Positions 26,160 to 34,780 of a stretch of DNA of 64,000 nt are shown here, piece after piece. The notes under the pieces are model-generated. The model had not been told where the DNA came from. It was given only the letters and a program-made list of their open reading frames with translations, and searched no databases. The translations under genes and the position numbers were made by a program. Every line of letters starts with the position of its first letter. Position 1 is the first letter of the stretch. Origin of the DNA: Fusibacter sp. A1 (GTDB lineage Bacteria; Bacillota; Clostridia; Peptostreptococcales; Acidaminobacteraceae); contig NZ_QQWI01000006.1 in the NCBI RefSeq assembly GCF_004125825.1, positions 303,246-367,245 of the forward strand, written 5' to 3'.

Positions 26160-27809
26160 CTAAGCAATATCACTATCCTCAGTTACTATATCGAACACAT
26201 CGATCATTTCCTCGAAATGATCGCGTTGCTTTATTTCTCTTTGCTTCAGATATGACTTCCTTACACTGTCAAGCAGCATGAAGCTCATGAGTACGAGTAT
26301 GATCGCAAACGGCAGGCCTGTACTGATTACCGCTGTTTGTAGCGCCGACAAGGCTTGCGTCCCACCGATCAGCAGCAGCACCGCAGCGATGAAGCCTTCC
26401 ATACCCGCCCAGAAAACGCGCTGCGATACAGGCGAATTTAGTTTTCCGCCAGATACGATATTGTCAACGACCAAGGATCCTGAATCACTTGAAGTGACAA
26501 AGAAGGAGATGACGAGCGCGGTACCTAAAACAGATAATCCCGTTCTGATAAAGCCTTCAAGTACAGGGATATTCAAATACTGAATCATTTCAAACAGGGC
26601 GACAGGCAGATTGTTCTGTACTGTCGCGAACAACTGACCGTTGAACATTTGATTGAGGTAAATGGCCGTTCCACCAAAAACAGATAGCCAGATAAACGAT
26701 AACAGCGAGGGTACAATCAGTACTGCAAGGACAAACTCACGTATGGTACGACCCTTTGACACACGGGCGATAAACATTCCAACAAATGGCGACCATGAAA
26801 TCCACCACGCCAGATAGAACACGGACCAGCTTGCCTGCCAGGTGTCCTCACTTGTCGAGATGAAGAACGCCGACTGTACGAAGTTATTCAGGTATAACCC
26901 TAAGCTGTTGCTGAATGTCTTTAGGATAAAGGCTGTAGGGCCGAGGATAAAGACAATCAACATGAATACGAAAGCCATTTTGATGTTCAGTTCAGATAGA
27001 AACTTGACACCCTTGTCGATTCCTGAAACGACACTCAAGGTTGCGATACCAGTAATTCCTGCAATGAGAAGAACCTGCGTGAACACGCTGATTTCTACCC
27101 CGAACAGGTAGTTCATTCCACTGTTGATCTGCTGGACACCTAGCCCTAGCGATGTCGCCAGTCCGAATAGGCAAGCCACAACCGCCAAAATATCGATCAA
27201 GTCACCCCAGAACCCGAAAATCTTATCTTTTAAAAGCGGATAAAACACGGATCTTAGCGATAATGGCAATCCTTTGTTATAGGCAAAGAACGCAAGCGCT
27301 AGTGAGATCAAGGCATAGATGCCCCATGGGTGGAAACCCCAGTGGAAAAACGTTGTCGCAAGCGACTGTGTCGCAGCATTGGCATTATCAAAGATCGGCG
27401 GTGTGAACTCGCTATGGTAAAGCGGCTCACCCACCGCCCAAAACATAAGTCCGATTCCCATTCCCGCAGAAATCAGCATGGAGTACCAAGAAAAATTACT
27501 GAACTCAGGCTTCGCCTTCACTCCACCGATACGAACTTTTCCAAGTTTTGAAAACGCGATAAACAAAGATACCCCGATAAAGAAATTGCTTGCTAAAATG
27601 AATAGCCAGTCGAAATTTTCTACAATCGCGGTTTTAACATTCACGAACACAGCATTCGCCTGTTCCAAGTTAAACAAGGCATAGGCTGAGAACAGCAGCA
27701 CAATAAGTCCAGCCCCAACCGAAACCACTGGGTTCATGTCCATACCCCATTTTTTAAAGTTTCGACTGTATAGCTTCTCTTCCATAATTTTTTGCATTTT
27801 GTCCGGCAT
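26160..27809 (-). CDS. BCCT-family betaine/carnitine/choline transporter
   Basis: A secondary transporter with about 12 membrane segments and 549 residues. Family signatures are AGMGIGLMFWAVGEPLYH and the helix-8 block YLAWWISWSPFVGMFIARVSKGRTIREF, with conserved Trp residues of the substrate site. It takes up quaternary ammonium compounds for osmoprotection or for amine catabolism; the exact substrate is open. The ATG at 27809 follows AAAGGAG; the frame extends 9 codons upstream with a GTG. It is monocistronic with its own terminator, and a leader terminator precedes it, suggesting attenuation. Confidence 0.92.
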   Translation of the reverse strand: MPDKMQKIMEEKLYSRNFKKWGMDMNPVVSVGAGLIVLLFSAYALFNLEQANAVFVNVKTAIVENFDWLFILASNFFIGVSLFIAFSKLGKVRIGGVKAKPEFSNFSWYSMLISAGMGIGLMFWAVGEPLYHSEFTPPIFDNANAATQSLATTFFHWGFHPWGIYALISLALAFFAYNKGLPLSLRSVFYPLLKDKIFGFWGDLIDILAVVACLFGLATSLGLGVQQINSGMNYLFGVEISVFTQVLLIAGITGIATLSVVSGIDKGVKFLSELNIKMAFVFMLIVFILGPTAFILKTFSNSLGLYLNNFVQSAFFISTSEDTWQASWSVFYLAWWISWSPFVGMFIARVSKGRTIREFVLAVLIVPSLLSFIWLSVFGGTAIYLNQMFNGQLFATVQNNLPVALFEMIQYLNIPVLEGFIRTGLSVLGTALVISFFVTSSDSGSLVVDNIVSGGKLNSPVSQRVFWAGMEGFIAAVLLLIGGTQALSALQTAVISTGLPFAIILVLMSFMLLDSVRKSYLKQREIKQRDHFEEMIDVFDIVTEDSDIA

Positions 27810-27854
27810 AACTACAAACTCCTTTCTTAAACTCACGTGCTTTGATAGTCCTTT

Positions 27855-27902
27855 AAAAATAAAAAAGACACTCCAACCCTTTTTTCAAAGAGTTAGAGTG
27901 CC
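27855..27902 (-). terminator. Leader terminator (attenuator candidate) before the BCCT gene
   Basis: On the minus strand a 13-16 bp stem with three G-U pairs (5' arm 27902-27890, 3' arm 27879-27867) is followed by TTTTTTATTTTT. It lies between a TGGTATAAT promoter (27934-27926) and the transporter start at 27809. A 20-codon frame (ATG at 27915, stop at 27853) spans the hairpin. Confidence 0.7.
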
Positions 27903-27925
27903 TAAGTTTCGCCATAAAGACTCAC

Positions 27926-27934
27926 ATTATACCA
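27926..27934 (-). promoter_or_regulatory. Extended -10 promoter for the BCCT leader
   Basis: TGGTATAAT on the minus strand is a TGn-extended -10 element. No good -35 is seen. The start of transcription would fall about 17 nt before the leader hairpin. Confidence 0.5.
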
Positions 27935-28233
27935 CCATTTAATAGTATAGCGCATTTCCGTCACGAACCTGCGCAGACCCCAGTTCTAAAATCATTTTTC
28001 GATCGTAATTTCATTTATCAAGTAGAAAATTTATATCAATCTGTCAAAAAACATACCAATACTTATAATCCAAATTACTGACACAATCTATTTCATGGGG
28101 ATATTTAGTTAAAAGTAATACCTAAAAATATTATCAGTTATCGGCGTGATTGTCAAATGAACCATAACACACTACATCATTTTATGACTAAGAAAGTCAG
28201 TTTTTCCTTATTTCCAACAAAATCAGATTGATC
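27935..28233. other. Intergenic stretch without a recognised gene
   Basis: AT-rich sequence between the BCCT leader and the end of the GNAT gene. I see no open frame, riboswitch consensus or strong hairpin in it. Confidence 0.5.
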
Positions 28234-29064
28234 CTATTCTTTTACAAGGTACATCGCTGAGTCTGCTACAGGCTTATATCCTATCTTCATGTAAATTCCG
28301 TTTGATGTAGGGTTTGATAGGTCGGTGTAGAGGGTGCAGTAGTCATACAGGCTAAGAGCATACTCGCTCAAATCAGCCACTAAAGTTGTCGCATACCCCT
28401 TACCACGCTGATTCTCAGGTGTGAACACAAGACTGATTATCACACTTTTATGTGTGGATTTTCCGAGTGCGGCCATCGTAACGGCTTCACCTTCCACTTC
28501 CCATATAAACATTCTTTTATCCTCGATACCTTTTATCCGATTTTTACGACTCCTATCTTCGTTGAAGGTGCCGCCATCCATTTCGGCGAATAGTCGGCTC
28601 CAGTCCATGATCAGATCCAGGTCTTCAAGTGTTGCCGGTCTCATCACGCCTTTGGCTCTTTTTATATCAGACACCTGATCCAAACGGTAGATGCGCTGGG
28701 ACATCGCAAGTTCGATTGAATGATCTACCAATGCATTGAGGTGCTCAACAAAAATATCCACATAAGGGCGAGAACCGATCACACCGGGATAGACTAAGTT
28801 CTTATTAGCCACAAACTCTGCAGCTTCTCTCAGGTATGCCTCCTCATTCGTCACAAGCACAAGGTGAAGTCCATAAATCACAAGTGCCAAAGTTACCTTG
28901 CCGTCGACTTCGCCGCAGGCAAAGAAGCAGTTGCTAAAATCATCATCAGCTTGCGCGCCTTTTAAGATGCCGATAGTCAGCACATTGGTGACTTCGTCCT
29001 TGTATAATAATTCTTCCACCACCGGATAGAACTGCATTGGGGTTTTATATGTTGTAAATTTCAT
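28234..29064 (-). CDS. GNAT-family N-acetyltransferase
   Basis: 276 residues. The C-terminal half is a GNAT fold with the acetyl-CoA motif A: VFTPENQRGKGYATTLVADLSEYAL. The N-terminal 130 residues form a helical/strand extension with no catalytic motif visible, as in several two-domain GNATs of Firmicutes. AGGAGGTC precedes the ATG. It stands alone and its acceptor is unknown. Confidence 0.88.
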   Translation of the reverse strand: MKFTTYKTPMQFYPVVEELLYKDEVTNVLTIGILKGAQADDDFSNCFFACGEVDGKVTLALVIYGLHLVLVTNEEAYLREAAEFVANKNLVYPGVIGSRPYVDIFVEHLNALVDHSIELAMSQRIYRLDQVSDIKRAKGVMRPATLEDLDLIMDWSRLFAEMDGGTFNEDRSRKNRIKGIEDKRMFIWEVEGEAVTMAALGKSTHKSVIISLVFTPENQRGKGYATTLVADLSEYALSLYDYCTLYTDLSNPTSNGIYMKIGYKPVADSAMYLVKE

Positions 29065-29344
29065 GTTGACCTCCTGTTGACCTTTGTATAAGAATCTCCA
29101 GTTCTTATATTATGAACTTATCATTTTACTCATTATAATTGAACCACCGCCAAAATGTGATATTTAAGATAACTGTAATATAAAAATTTTGCCCTAATAC
29201 GCTACACTTCTGAAAAAAGCCTGTTTATTGCAAACCAGCGATTAGAAAAAGTATCGCATTGGTTGATTTTGTCTCGTAAAGTCAACTTCAAATCCATTGT
29301 TTATTGTGTATAATGCCGTATAATAAAAATCAAAGGAGCATATA

Positions 29345-29386
29345 ATGAACCAAGAACCGTTCATTATTAAGAAGAATAATGTTTAA
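29345..29386 (+). CDS. 13-codon upstream open reading frame
   Basis: An ATG at 29345 sits behind a strong AAAGGAG. It encodes 13 residues and its TAA (29384-29386) overlaps the start of the XRE regulator (29379) in another frame. The regulator itself has only AAGAAG before its ATG, so translation of this small frame probably feeds the regulator by coupling. Expression is not proven. Confidence 0.45.
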   Translation: MNQEPFIIKKNNV

Positions 29387-30497
29387 TGATCTCAATATTG
29401 CCAGTGTGATCGCTGATCACAGAAGGGCAAAGGGCGTTACACAAGAGCAATTAGCCGAATACATAGGTGTGTCAAAAGCATCCGTTTCTAAATGGGAAAA
29501 GGGGCACAGTTATCCAGATATCACCTTTTTACCACAGCTCGCTTCCTACTTCGACATCAGCATCGATGATTTGATGGGCTACACTCCACAGCTGACAAAA
29601 GAGTCGATTAAGGCTCTATACAATAAGCTCTGTACCGACTTTGCCAATAAGTCCTTTGAAGAAGTTTGGCCACAGTGTCAGGACATCATTAAGAAATACT
29701 ACTCCTGTTATCCCCTACTGATGCAGATGGCTGTTCTCCTGTGCAATCACTTCATGCTAGCAATGGATCAAAGCACGCAGTCGGAGGTGCTTCAGCAAGC
29801 CATTGACTTATGTAAAAGGATCGAGCTGGAAAGCGGTGACATACGCCTATCCAAAGAAGCCGTCTCACTCGCTGCCACATGTTACCTGTTGAAGGGCGAA
29901 CCCCAAAACACCTTGAGCCTCTTAGGTGAAACGATCAGACCGCTGTTACAAGACGATGCGGCAATCGCGCAAGCCTACATCATGTTAGGACAAGCAAAGG
30001 AAGCCGACAAGGTGATACAAATTAGCATTTATCAGCACATGTTGATTCTGATAAGCAGCTGCACCACCTTGCTTCACATCAATGATGAAAAGTTTGAAGA
30101 AATCCTAAACCGTATTATGATACTTGCAACAGCGTTCCAACTGGATTACCTGCACCCGAACAGCATGCTTATCGTTTACTTGACGGCCGCACAAGCCTAT
30201 TGCACCAAAGGCAGGTACGCAGACGCGCTTTCTTATCTAGAAAAGTACAAGGATGTTTGTATCACACATTTCTTCCCCTTTTCTTTGCGAGGTGATGAGT
30301 TTTTTGACGAAATTGAAGATTGGTTCGCTGAGTTCGCACTTGGAGAAGGTCCACCAAGAAGCGAAGCTGTCATTAAGCAAAGTATGATTGACAGCCTGAA
30401 GCTAAATCCGATTTTTGACGTTTTAAAAGACGATCCACACTACATTAAACTACTTAAAAGTCTTGCTACACATTTAGGAGGAAATCCACATGATTAA
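29379..30497 (+). CDS. XRE-family regulator with TPR-like C-terminal region
   Basis: An N-terminal helix-turn-helix of the Cro/CI type (KGVTQEQLAEYIGVSKASVSKWEKGHSYPD, read in parts across residues 18-47) is followed by about 300 residues of helical repeats that look TPR-like (Ala/Leu-rich pairs such as AYIMLGQAKEADK and YADALSYLEKYKD). This matches the large group of XRE-TPR regulators, some of which sense peptides. It overlaps the CAAX-protease gene by 8 nt. A 13-codon frame with the better ribosome site overlaps its start. Confidence 0.85.
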   Translation: MFNDLNIASVIADHRRAKGVTQEQLAEYIGVSKASVSKWEKGHSYPDITFLPQLASYFDISIDDLMGYTPQLTKESIKALYNKLCTDFANKSFEEVWPQCQDIIKKYYSCYPLLMQMAVLLCNHFMLAMDQSTQSEVLQQAIDLCKRIELESGDIRLSKEAVSLAATCYLLKGEPQNTLSLLGETIRPLLQDDAAIAQAYIMLGQAKEADKVIQISIYQHMLILISSCTTLLHINDEKFEEILNRIMILATAFQLDYLHPNSMLIVYLTAAQAYCTKGRYADALSYLEKYKDVCITHFFPFSLRGDEFFDEIEDWFAEFALGEGPPRSEAVIKQSMIDSLKLNPIFDVLKDDPHYIKLLKSLATHLGGNPHD

Positions 30498-31251
30498 GAT
30501 ATTAAAAAGTAAAGACTTCACAACTAGTCTCCTGTTCGCACTAGCAGGTCTCATAGCAAGTGCGTTTGCTGCCATATACCAGCTGCAAATGCTTTCGCCT
30601 GAGATGCAAGCACAAGTCATCGCACAACTTGGTTCTGTAACAGCGATGATTCCGATCGCAGCACTGCAAGGCCTGGTATTGACGTTCATGACCGCACTGA
30701 TCGGCATCAAGGTTGCAAAAAAAGTCAACCTTACACTAAACTTCACATTCGATAAGAATCGTGCACTGCTATCTGCAGCGGTTGGATTGGCGGTCGCCCT
30801 TGTCATTACGCTTTCTGACCGTTTTATCTTTGCAGCAGTCTTACCGGCACAAATCACTCAATATGCCTTCTCACCGATCTATTTTATAACCGGGCTCTTA
30901 TACGGTGGTATCATTGAAGAAGTTTTGCTTAGACTCTTTGTCATGTCGCTGCTGGTACTGATCCTTTGGAAAGTCTTTTCTAAAAAAAGCGACAGCCAGA
31001 ACATCCCTAAGTGGGTCTACATTAGTGCAATCACCCTTGCCGCCGCCATCTTTGCAGCAGGACATTTACCGGTCACATTTCAAACCATCGGTACTTCGGT
31101 TCCTATCATTATCAGGTGTTTTCTTCTAAACGGCATTGGTGGCATAGGATTTGGCTATCTTTACTGGAGGCATGGCTTGTCCTATGCGATACTTGCCCAC
31201 GCCATGACTCATGTGTTCATGCAAGCAGTGTTCATGCCGATACTCTTCTGA
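30490..31251 (+). CDS. CPBP-family intramembrane glutamic endopeptidase
   Basis: A polytopic membrane protein of 253 residues. The Abi/CAAX motifs are present: the EExxxR element in GGIIEEVLLRLF, a His in FAAGHLPV, and LAHAMTHVFMQ. AGGAGG precedes the ATG inside the XRE gene, and the genes overlap by 8 nt. CPBP proteins act in prenyl-protein-like processing, bacteriocin self-immunity or membrane regulation; pairing with an XRE regulator suggests a small signalled response unit. Confidence 0.88.
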   Translation: MIKILKSKDFTTSLLFALAGLIASAFAAIYQLQMLSPEMQAQVIAQLGSVTAMIPIAALQGLVLTFMTALIGIKVAKKVNLTLNFTFDKNRALLSAAVGLAVALVITLSDRFIFAAVLPAQITQYAFSPIYFITGLLYGGIIEEVLLRLFVMSLLVLILWKVFSKKSDSQNIPKWVYISAITLAAAIFAAGHLPVTFQTIGTSVPIIIRCFLLNGIGGIGFGYLYWRHGLSYAILAHAMTHVFMQAVFMPILF

Positions 31252-31271
31252 GGACTTGAAATTATAAAAAA

Positions 31272-31313
31272 TGCGATGAGCCGATCAGGGAATACCCACA
31301 TTGGCTCATCGCA
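31272..31313. terminator. Hairpin after the CPBP gene
   Basis: An 11-bp perfect stem (31272-31282 with 31303-31313) with a 20-nt loop. T-richness is moderate on the plus side (GGTTCTTTT) and stronger on the minus side. Confidence 0.55.
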
Positions 31314-31377
31314 ATGGTTCTTTTATGCGTCGTGTTCGTTAACCAGTGTTGATTAGTAGCTTACTGCATTTTAAATA

Positions 31378-31521
31378 CTACTCCAATCGAAACATGATCT
31401 TAGTGATCAGATCTTTGGGTTCTACCTCGCCAGGATCGTTCATCTATAACTCATATGCGCTACCTGTGCTGTTTTGCCGATTATCTGTCATCCACTGCAT
31501 CATCTCAGTATAACCGTCTTG
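31378..31521 (-). pseudogene. Remnant of a GyrI-like / AraC effector-binding domain (C-terminal 47 codons)
   Basis: The minus strand encodes the tail of a GyrI/BmrR-type effector-binding domain, recognisable by the block YEL-stop-MNDPGEVEPKDL near the C-terminus, in which the Tyr expected between L and M is a TAG stop (31444-31446). Everything upstream is missing: similarity ends at 31521, where a chemotaxis receptor remnant begins on the other strand. This is a dead gene fragment. Confidence 0.65.
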
Positions 31522-31522
31522 C

Positions 31523-31804
31523 AAAACCGCCTTCGAAACCATTAAGCAGGCATACGAACACATTTCAACCAACATCAGCTCAATCGGTCATGCCGTAGAC
31601 GCTGTCAACCACGATAAGGAACGTATCGTGTCAAGTATCGAAAACATATCAGCCGTATCAGAAGAAACCGCAGCCGCGGCAGAAGAAGTAACCGCTTCGA
31701 TGACTCAACAAACCGTAGCCATTGAGGAAGTCGCCAAATCAGCACAAGACCTGAACGAAATCGCCATTCACCTAAGTGACGAGATTAAAAAGTTTAAGGT
31801 CTAA
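31523..31804 (+). pseudogene. Remnant of a methyl-accepting chemotaxis protein (C-terminal 93 codons)
   Basis: The plus strand encodes only the last 93 residues of a receptor signalling domain (SAVSEETAAAAEEVTASM then QTVAIEEVAKSAQDL and a final IKKFKV). The sensor, membrane part and signalling hairpin are absent and there is no start signal. It abuts the GyrI-like remnant, so an inversion or deletion joined two gene tails here. Confidence 0.8.
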
Positions 31805-31828
31805 GCATCACTCTTCTCTAACTAGCAC

Positions 31829-31865
31829 AAAGCCCCACACAAATAAGTTTTGTGTGGGGCTTTTA
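31829..31865. terminator. Bidirectional terminator
   Basis: A perfect stem of about 15 bp (31829-31843 with 31849-31863) with A- and T-rich flanks lies between the receptor remnant and the convergent thioesterase gene. Confidence 0.9.
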
Positions 31866-31905
31866 ATTCATTCCGCGTAGCTCTTCGTTTTTTTCTTCAC
31901 GATAC

Positions 31906-32382
31906 TCATGTAAGGGACTCAACTGTGGCCATCTGAATATGAACAAAGGCTCCATCCAGTTTTTTATCCGCATTGATTGGCTTCAACAACGTATTTGTAA
32001 AGGCGTGCATGGTTTCACCCTTTGCGACCACAGCGCCTGTTTCAACCGACTCGACAACATACTTGAAATGAAGCTTCAATCGGCTTAAGAAAGCGATCGA
32101 AGTCTTGACACAAATCGTCTTACCGTACTCAGCAGGTGTTATGAACTGGCAGTTCATATCATATAGCGGAAGCCAGACACCTTTTGCTTCAATCTCATGG
32201 TAAGGAACACCAATGTCCATGAAGAACTGTGTCCGTCCTGCCTCAAACCAAACGGGATAATTGGAATGGTGCACAATCCCCATTTTATCTGTCTCCGCAT
32301 ATCTAACAGGAAAATACAGCAGGCTGACTCCCCCTGTTAAGACATGCGTCTTTGAAGGGTTAGTGCCCACCACAGTTTCCAT
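31906..32382 (-). CDS. Acyl-CoA thioesterase (YbgC/FadM-type hotdog)
   Basis: A 4HBT hotdog protein with the signature VRYAETDKMGIVHHSNYPVW, including the catalytic Asp-equivalent region and the helix that follows. It hydrolyses acyl-CoA thioesters. At 158 residues it is slightly longer than usual because about 20 residues precede the fold and overlap the end of the NifX-like gene by 23 nt. GAGGA lies before the first ATG. It is co-transcribed with the Mrp-fragment/NifX-like region. Confidence 0.85.
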   Translation of the reverse strand: METVVGTNPSKTHVLTGGVSLLYFPVRYAETDKMGIVHHSNYPVWFEAGRTQFFMDIGVPYHEIEAKGVWLPLYDMNCQFITPAEYGKTICVKTSIAFLSRLKLHFKYVVESVETGAVVAKGETMHAFTNTLLKPINADKKLDGAFVHIQMATVESLT

Positions 32383-32740
32383 GATTTGCGTGTTCCTCGC
32401 ATACTGATCCGGTAGATACCAACTCGCCTTTTACGTAAGCATCCACAACGGTTTGAGCAGCACCGTATGCCCCCAGCACGACAGCGATTCCGTTTTCATT
32501 GAACAAATCAATGGCACCGCCACCCATACCGCCAGAAATAATGACATTGACACCTAATCCCTTTATAAAGCTTGGTAAAAAGCCTGCTCTATGTCCTGGA
32601 GTATCATGTGCTACTACATTTAACACCGTATTTTGCTCCATATCGACGTCAAAAATATGAAACTGCTGACAATGGCCGAAGTGACCGGACACATTACCCG
32701 CTTCTGTCGCTACTGCGATTTTCTTTATTACCTGACTCAT
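32360..32740 (-). CDS. Dinitrogenase iron-molybdenum cofactor-like (NifX/NifB-C) protein
   Basis: 126 residues of the NifX/NafY/VnfX fold: IAVATEAGNVSGHFGHCQQF and VNVIISGGMGGGAIDLFNE. The tail is rich in Cys and His (SVCEEHANHGNCGGH), a possible metal-binding end. Such small proteins commonly sit beside Mrp/NBP35 ATPases in anaerobes, apart from nitrogenase, and are thought to handle Fe-S or other metal clusters. The Mrp gene beside it is truncated. Confidence 0.88.
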   Translation of the reverse strand: MSQVIKKIAVATEAGNVSGHFGHCQQFHIFDVDMEQNTVLNVVAHDTPGHRAGFLPSFIKGLGVNVIISGGMGGGAIDLFNENGIAVVLGAYGAAQTVVDAYVKGELVSTGSVCEEHANHGNCGGH

Positions 32741-32743
32741 TAA

Positions 32744-33121
32744 TCATACCTCCAAGTTGTTAGCGACTCCGTCAAACCAGTCGCCTGTGTAGAGTTCGAT
32801 CATTCCTTTGTCACAAAGAGTAGCTATGCCTTTATCAATTGGAAGTTTTGCCAAGATCGACAATCCAAATTCCTCTGCAATCGCCTCAATATGCGCATCA
32901 CCGAAAATTCGATGCTCATGGTCACATTCACTGCATTTGAAATAAGACATGTTCTCGACTAAGCCGAGAATCGGTATATTCATCATGTTGGCCATATTCA
33001 CTGCCTTTGAAACAATCATGGAAACCAGTTCTTGAGGTGATGTTACAATAATTATTCCATCCACCTTCAAGGATTGGAAAACAGTCAATGGTACATCGCC
33101 TGTTCCTGGAGGTAGATCGAT
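32744..33121 (-). pseudogene. 5'-truncated Mrp/NBP35 Fe-S carrier ATPase
   Basis: The last 125 or so codons of an Mrp/NBP35 protein are intact: IDLPPGTGDVPLTVFQS, IIIVTSPQELVSMIVSKA, VENMSYFKCSECDHEHRIFG with the conserved CxxC, and IDKGIATL. The first half, with the P-loop that binds ATP, is missing; homology stops at 33121 and a stop codon follows upstream within a few codons. Without the Walker A motif it cannot be a working ATPase. It sits 3 nt from the NifX-like gene, its usual partner, so an operon has been cut at its 5' end. Confidence 0.85.
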
Positions 33122-33208
33122 ATGCCTACTCTACTGCTTTACTATTGGCTGTCTTCCATCAAGTCAAATGGTCATATTTCGCACAACTTATCAGATGCCG
33201 GATGCTTC

Positions 33209-34582
33209 CTACAGGCGTTTAGCTGACAACCATTCAAATAGGCTGACGCGCTTTCCTTCGATTATTTGTACACACTCATCATTTAAGGCATAAATCCACG
33301 AGAAATGCCCATGATACTCATATGCATTACCTAGCTCGTCCTTATAGGTATCACTTGTATCAATAACACGATCAAATAAGCTGTAATGAATATCCTTAGC
33401 ACCTCTAGCCTTTAAACGCGCAAATAGGGCATTCGAAAAGTGGTCCAACAAAGAGGTGTCGCTTTCATTTTGGTTGCCAATATAACCGTCAAGTACTACA
33501 AAGGCACTGTCGATATACTTTTTATCGATGACCACAACTGGGTCATTTTTTGCATGCGTAATCCACATCGGCACTTTTTCAAGTACATCAAGTCTCTGAT
33601 CCGTTAACCAATCAACATGGTAGGCCTCTGCAATTGGAAACGCCGCTGCAAAATAGTTGGGATGGTTGACAAGCATCTGTATTGTCATATAACCACCGTT
33701 TGAACAGCCACCCAAATAAATCCTACTAGTGTCGATATTCTCATTATCCATTACATAATCATCAATCAAATGCATCAAAGCTTCTGTGTAATATGATTTT
33801 CCATCACTATTTGGAACATGAATATTGTAGTTCGACTCACCATCAAGATCCATCCATATGGTCGGTGTTTGAGGCACCAGTACATAAGCCCCACCAACAC
33901 CAAACTTCGATTGCACAAGCGGTGCGGCGAGATTTGTAACGCGATTGCCAAGCACGGCGATTTTAGTGTCTTGTCCACCTTCTCCAGCACCGTGTAACCA
34001 TACAATAAGGGGCAATTTCTCGTCCGTCCTATTTTTTGGTGCAAAAGAGGCGTATGTTAGTTTTCTTCCTTCATATGCGTATTTCTGATTGTGTTCAAAG
34101 TCGTCGCAAATAAGATTATAGTTTCTAAGTTTATCCTGCTGTTCCGTATTCATGAGTACACAAGGTGCACCAGTCATATCTTCAATAAAGTGATCGGACT
34201 TTAATGAAATCTGGTAATGCACATCAACGAATCGATTTACATTATCACGATCACTATAAATAAGCGGTGAGTTTTCAATACGATCAGGACCCACTTTCAA
34301 ACAAATCGTGAAAAAGTGCCCCGCCTTGTCTTCATCGCCTTTCTCATCAGAAACATAAACACAAGTCACTTCACACTCATGACCAAATGTCATGTCAACT
34401 TGACCACTGTCTACTTGATGATCACCTACATGACGAAATGAACGAATATCAAAATTGTTCGTTTTCATGTCTTTAATATTCAATCTATGCCTATCATCCA
34501 TCTGAACCACGAGTTTTGTAATCGCAGGTCCCCAATCAAAACCTTCTGTAACCGTATTATACTTTATTTTCATGTTGACCAT
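33209..34582 (-). CDS. Esterase (PHB depolymerase / feruloyl esterase-like) with N-terminal beta domain
   Basis: 457 residues. The N-terminal part (about 1-165) looks like an immunoglobulin-type beta domain found ahead of this esterase group. The alpha/beta hydrolase part has LPLIVWLHGAGEGGQD (oxyanion loop), the nucleophile elbow YLGGCSNGGYMT (G-x-S-x-G), an acidic residue in HAKNDPVV and the catalytic His in YHGHFSWIY. There is no signal peptide, so it is cytoplasmic, unlike most secreted depolymerases. GAGGTG precedes the ATG. The substrate is unknown. Confidence 0.83.
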   Translation of the reverse strand: MVNMKIKYNTVTEGFDWGPAITKLVVQMDDRHRLNIKDMKTNNFDIRSFRHVGDHQVDSGQVDMTFGHECEVTCVYVSDEKGDEDKAGHFFTICLKVGPDRIENSPLIYSDRDNVNRFVDVHYQISLKSDHFIEDMTGAPCVLMNTEQQDKLRNYNLICDDFEHNQKYAYEGRKLTYASFAPKNRTDEKLPLIVWLHGAGEGGQDTKIAVLGNRVTNLAAPLVQSKFGVGGAYVLVPQTPTIWMDLDGESNYNIHVPNSDGKSYYTEALMHLIDDYVMDNENIDTSRIYLGGCSNGGYMTIQMLVNHPNYFAAAFPIAEAYHVDWLTDQRLDVLEKVPMWITHAKNDPVVVIDKKYIDSAFVVLDGYIGNQNESDTSLLDHFSNALFARLKARGAKDIHYSLFDRVIDTSDTYKDELGNAYEYHGHFSWIYALNDECVQIIEGKRVSLFEWLSAKRL

Positions 34583-34717
34583 CTATCATTCACCTCATCA
34601 CGTTCTTGATTTGCTGGCTCATCTTTAATAGTTGCATTAGCTTCTTAGTTAGAATTATATCATATCTAATTTTACGTAATTCAAATTCTAGCAAACAAAA
34701 AAACTACGATAAATTTT

Positions 34718-34757
34718 GACCCCTAAAAGTTAGACGTTAGTCTAACTCTTAGGGGTC
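34718..34757. terminator. Long hairpin downstream of the 899-residue lipoprotein gene
   Basis: An 18-bp stem with one mismatch (34718-34735 with 34740-34757) and a 4-nt loop. No T-run follows directly on either strand, so termination would depend on a T-rich stretch some 15 nt further on the minus strand. Confidence 0.6.
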
Positions 34758-34780
34758 GGTTAATGATCAGTCCTTTAGTT

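Noticed and set aside
27935..28233. Riboswitch aptamer upstream of the BCCT promoter
   Set aside because: No conserved aptamer motif was seen and the likely promoter lies downstream of this stretch.
34718..34757. Long hairpin as a mobile repeat unit
   Set aside because: No second copy was noticed in the window and its position fits a 3'-end structure of the lipoprotein gene.
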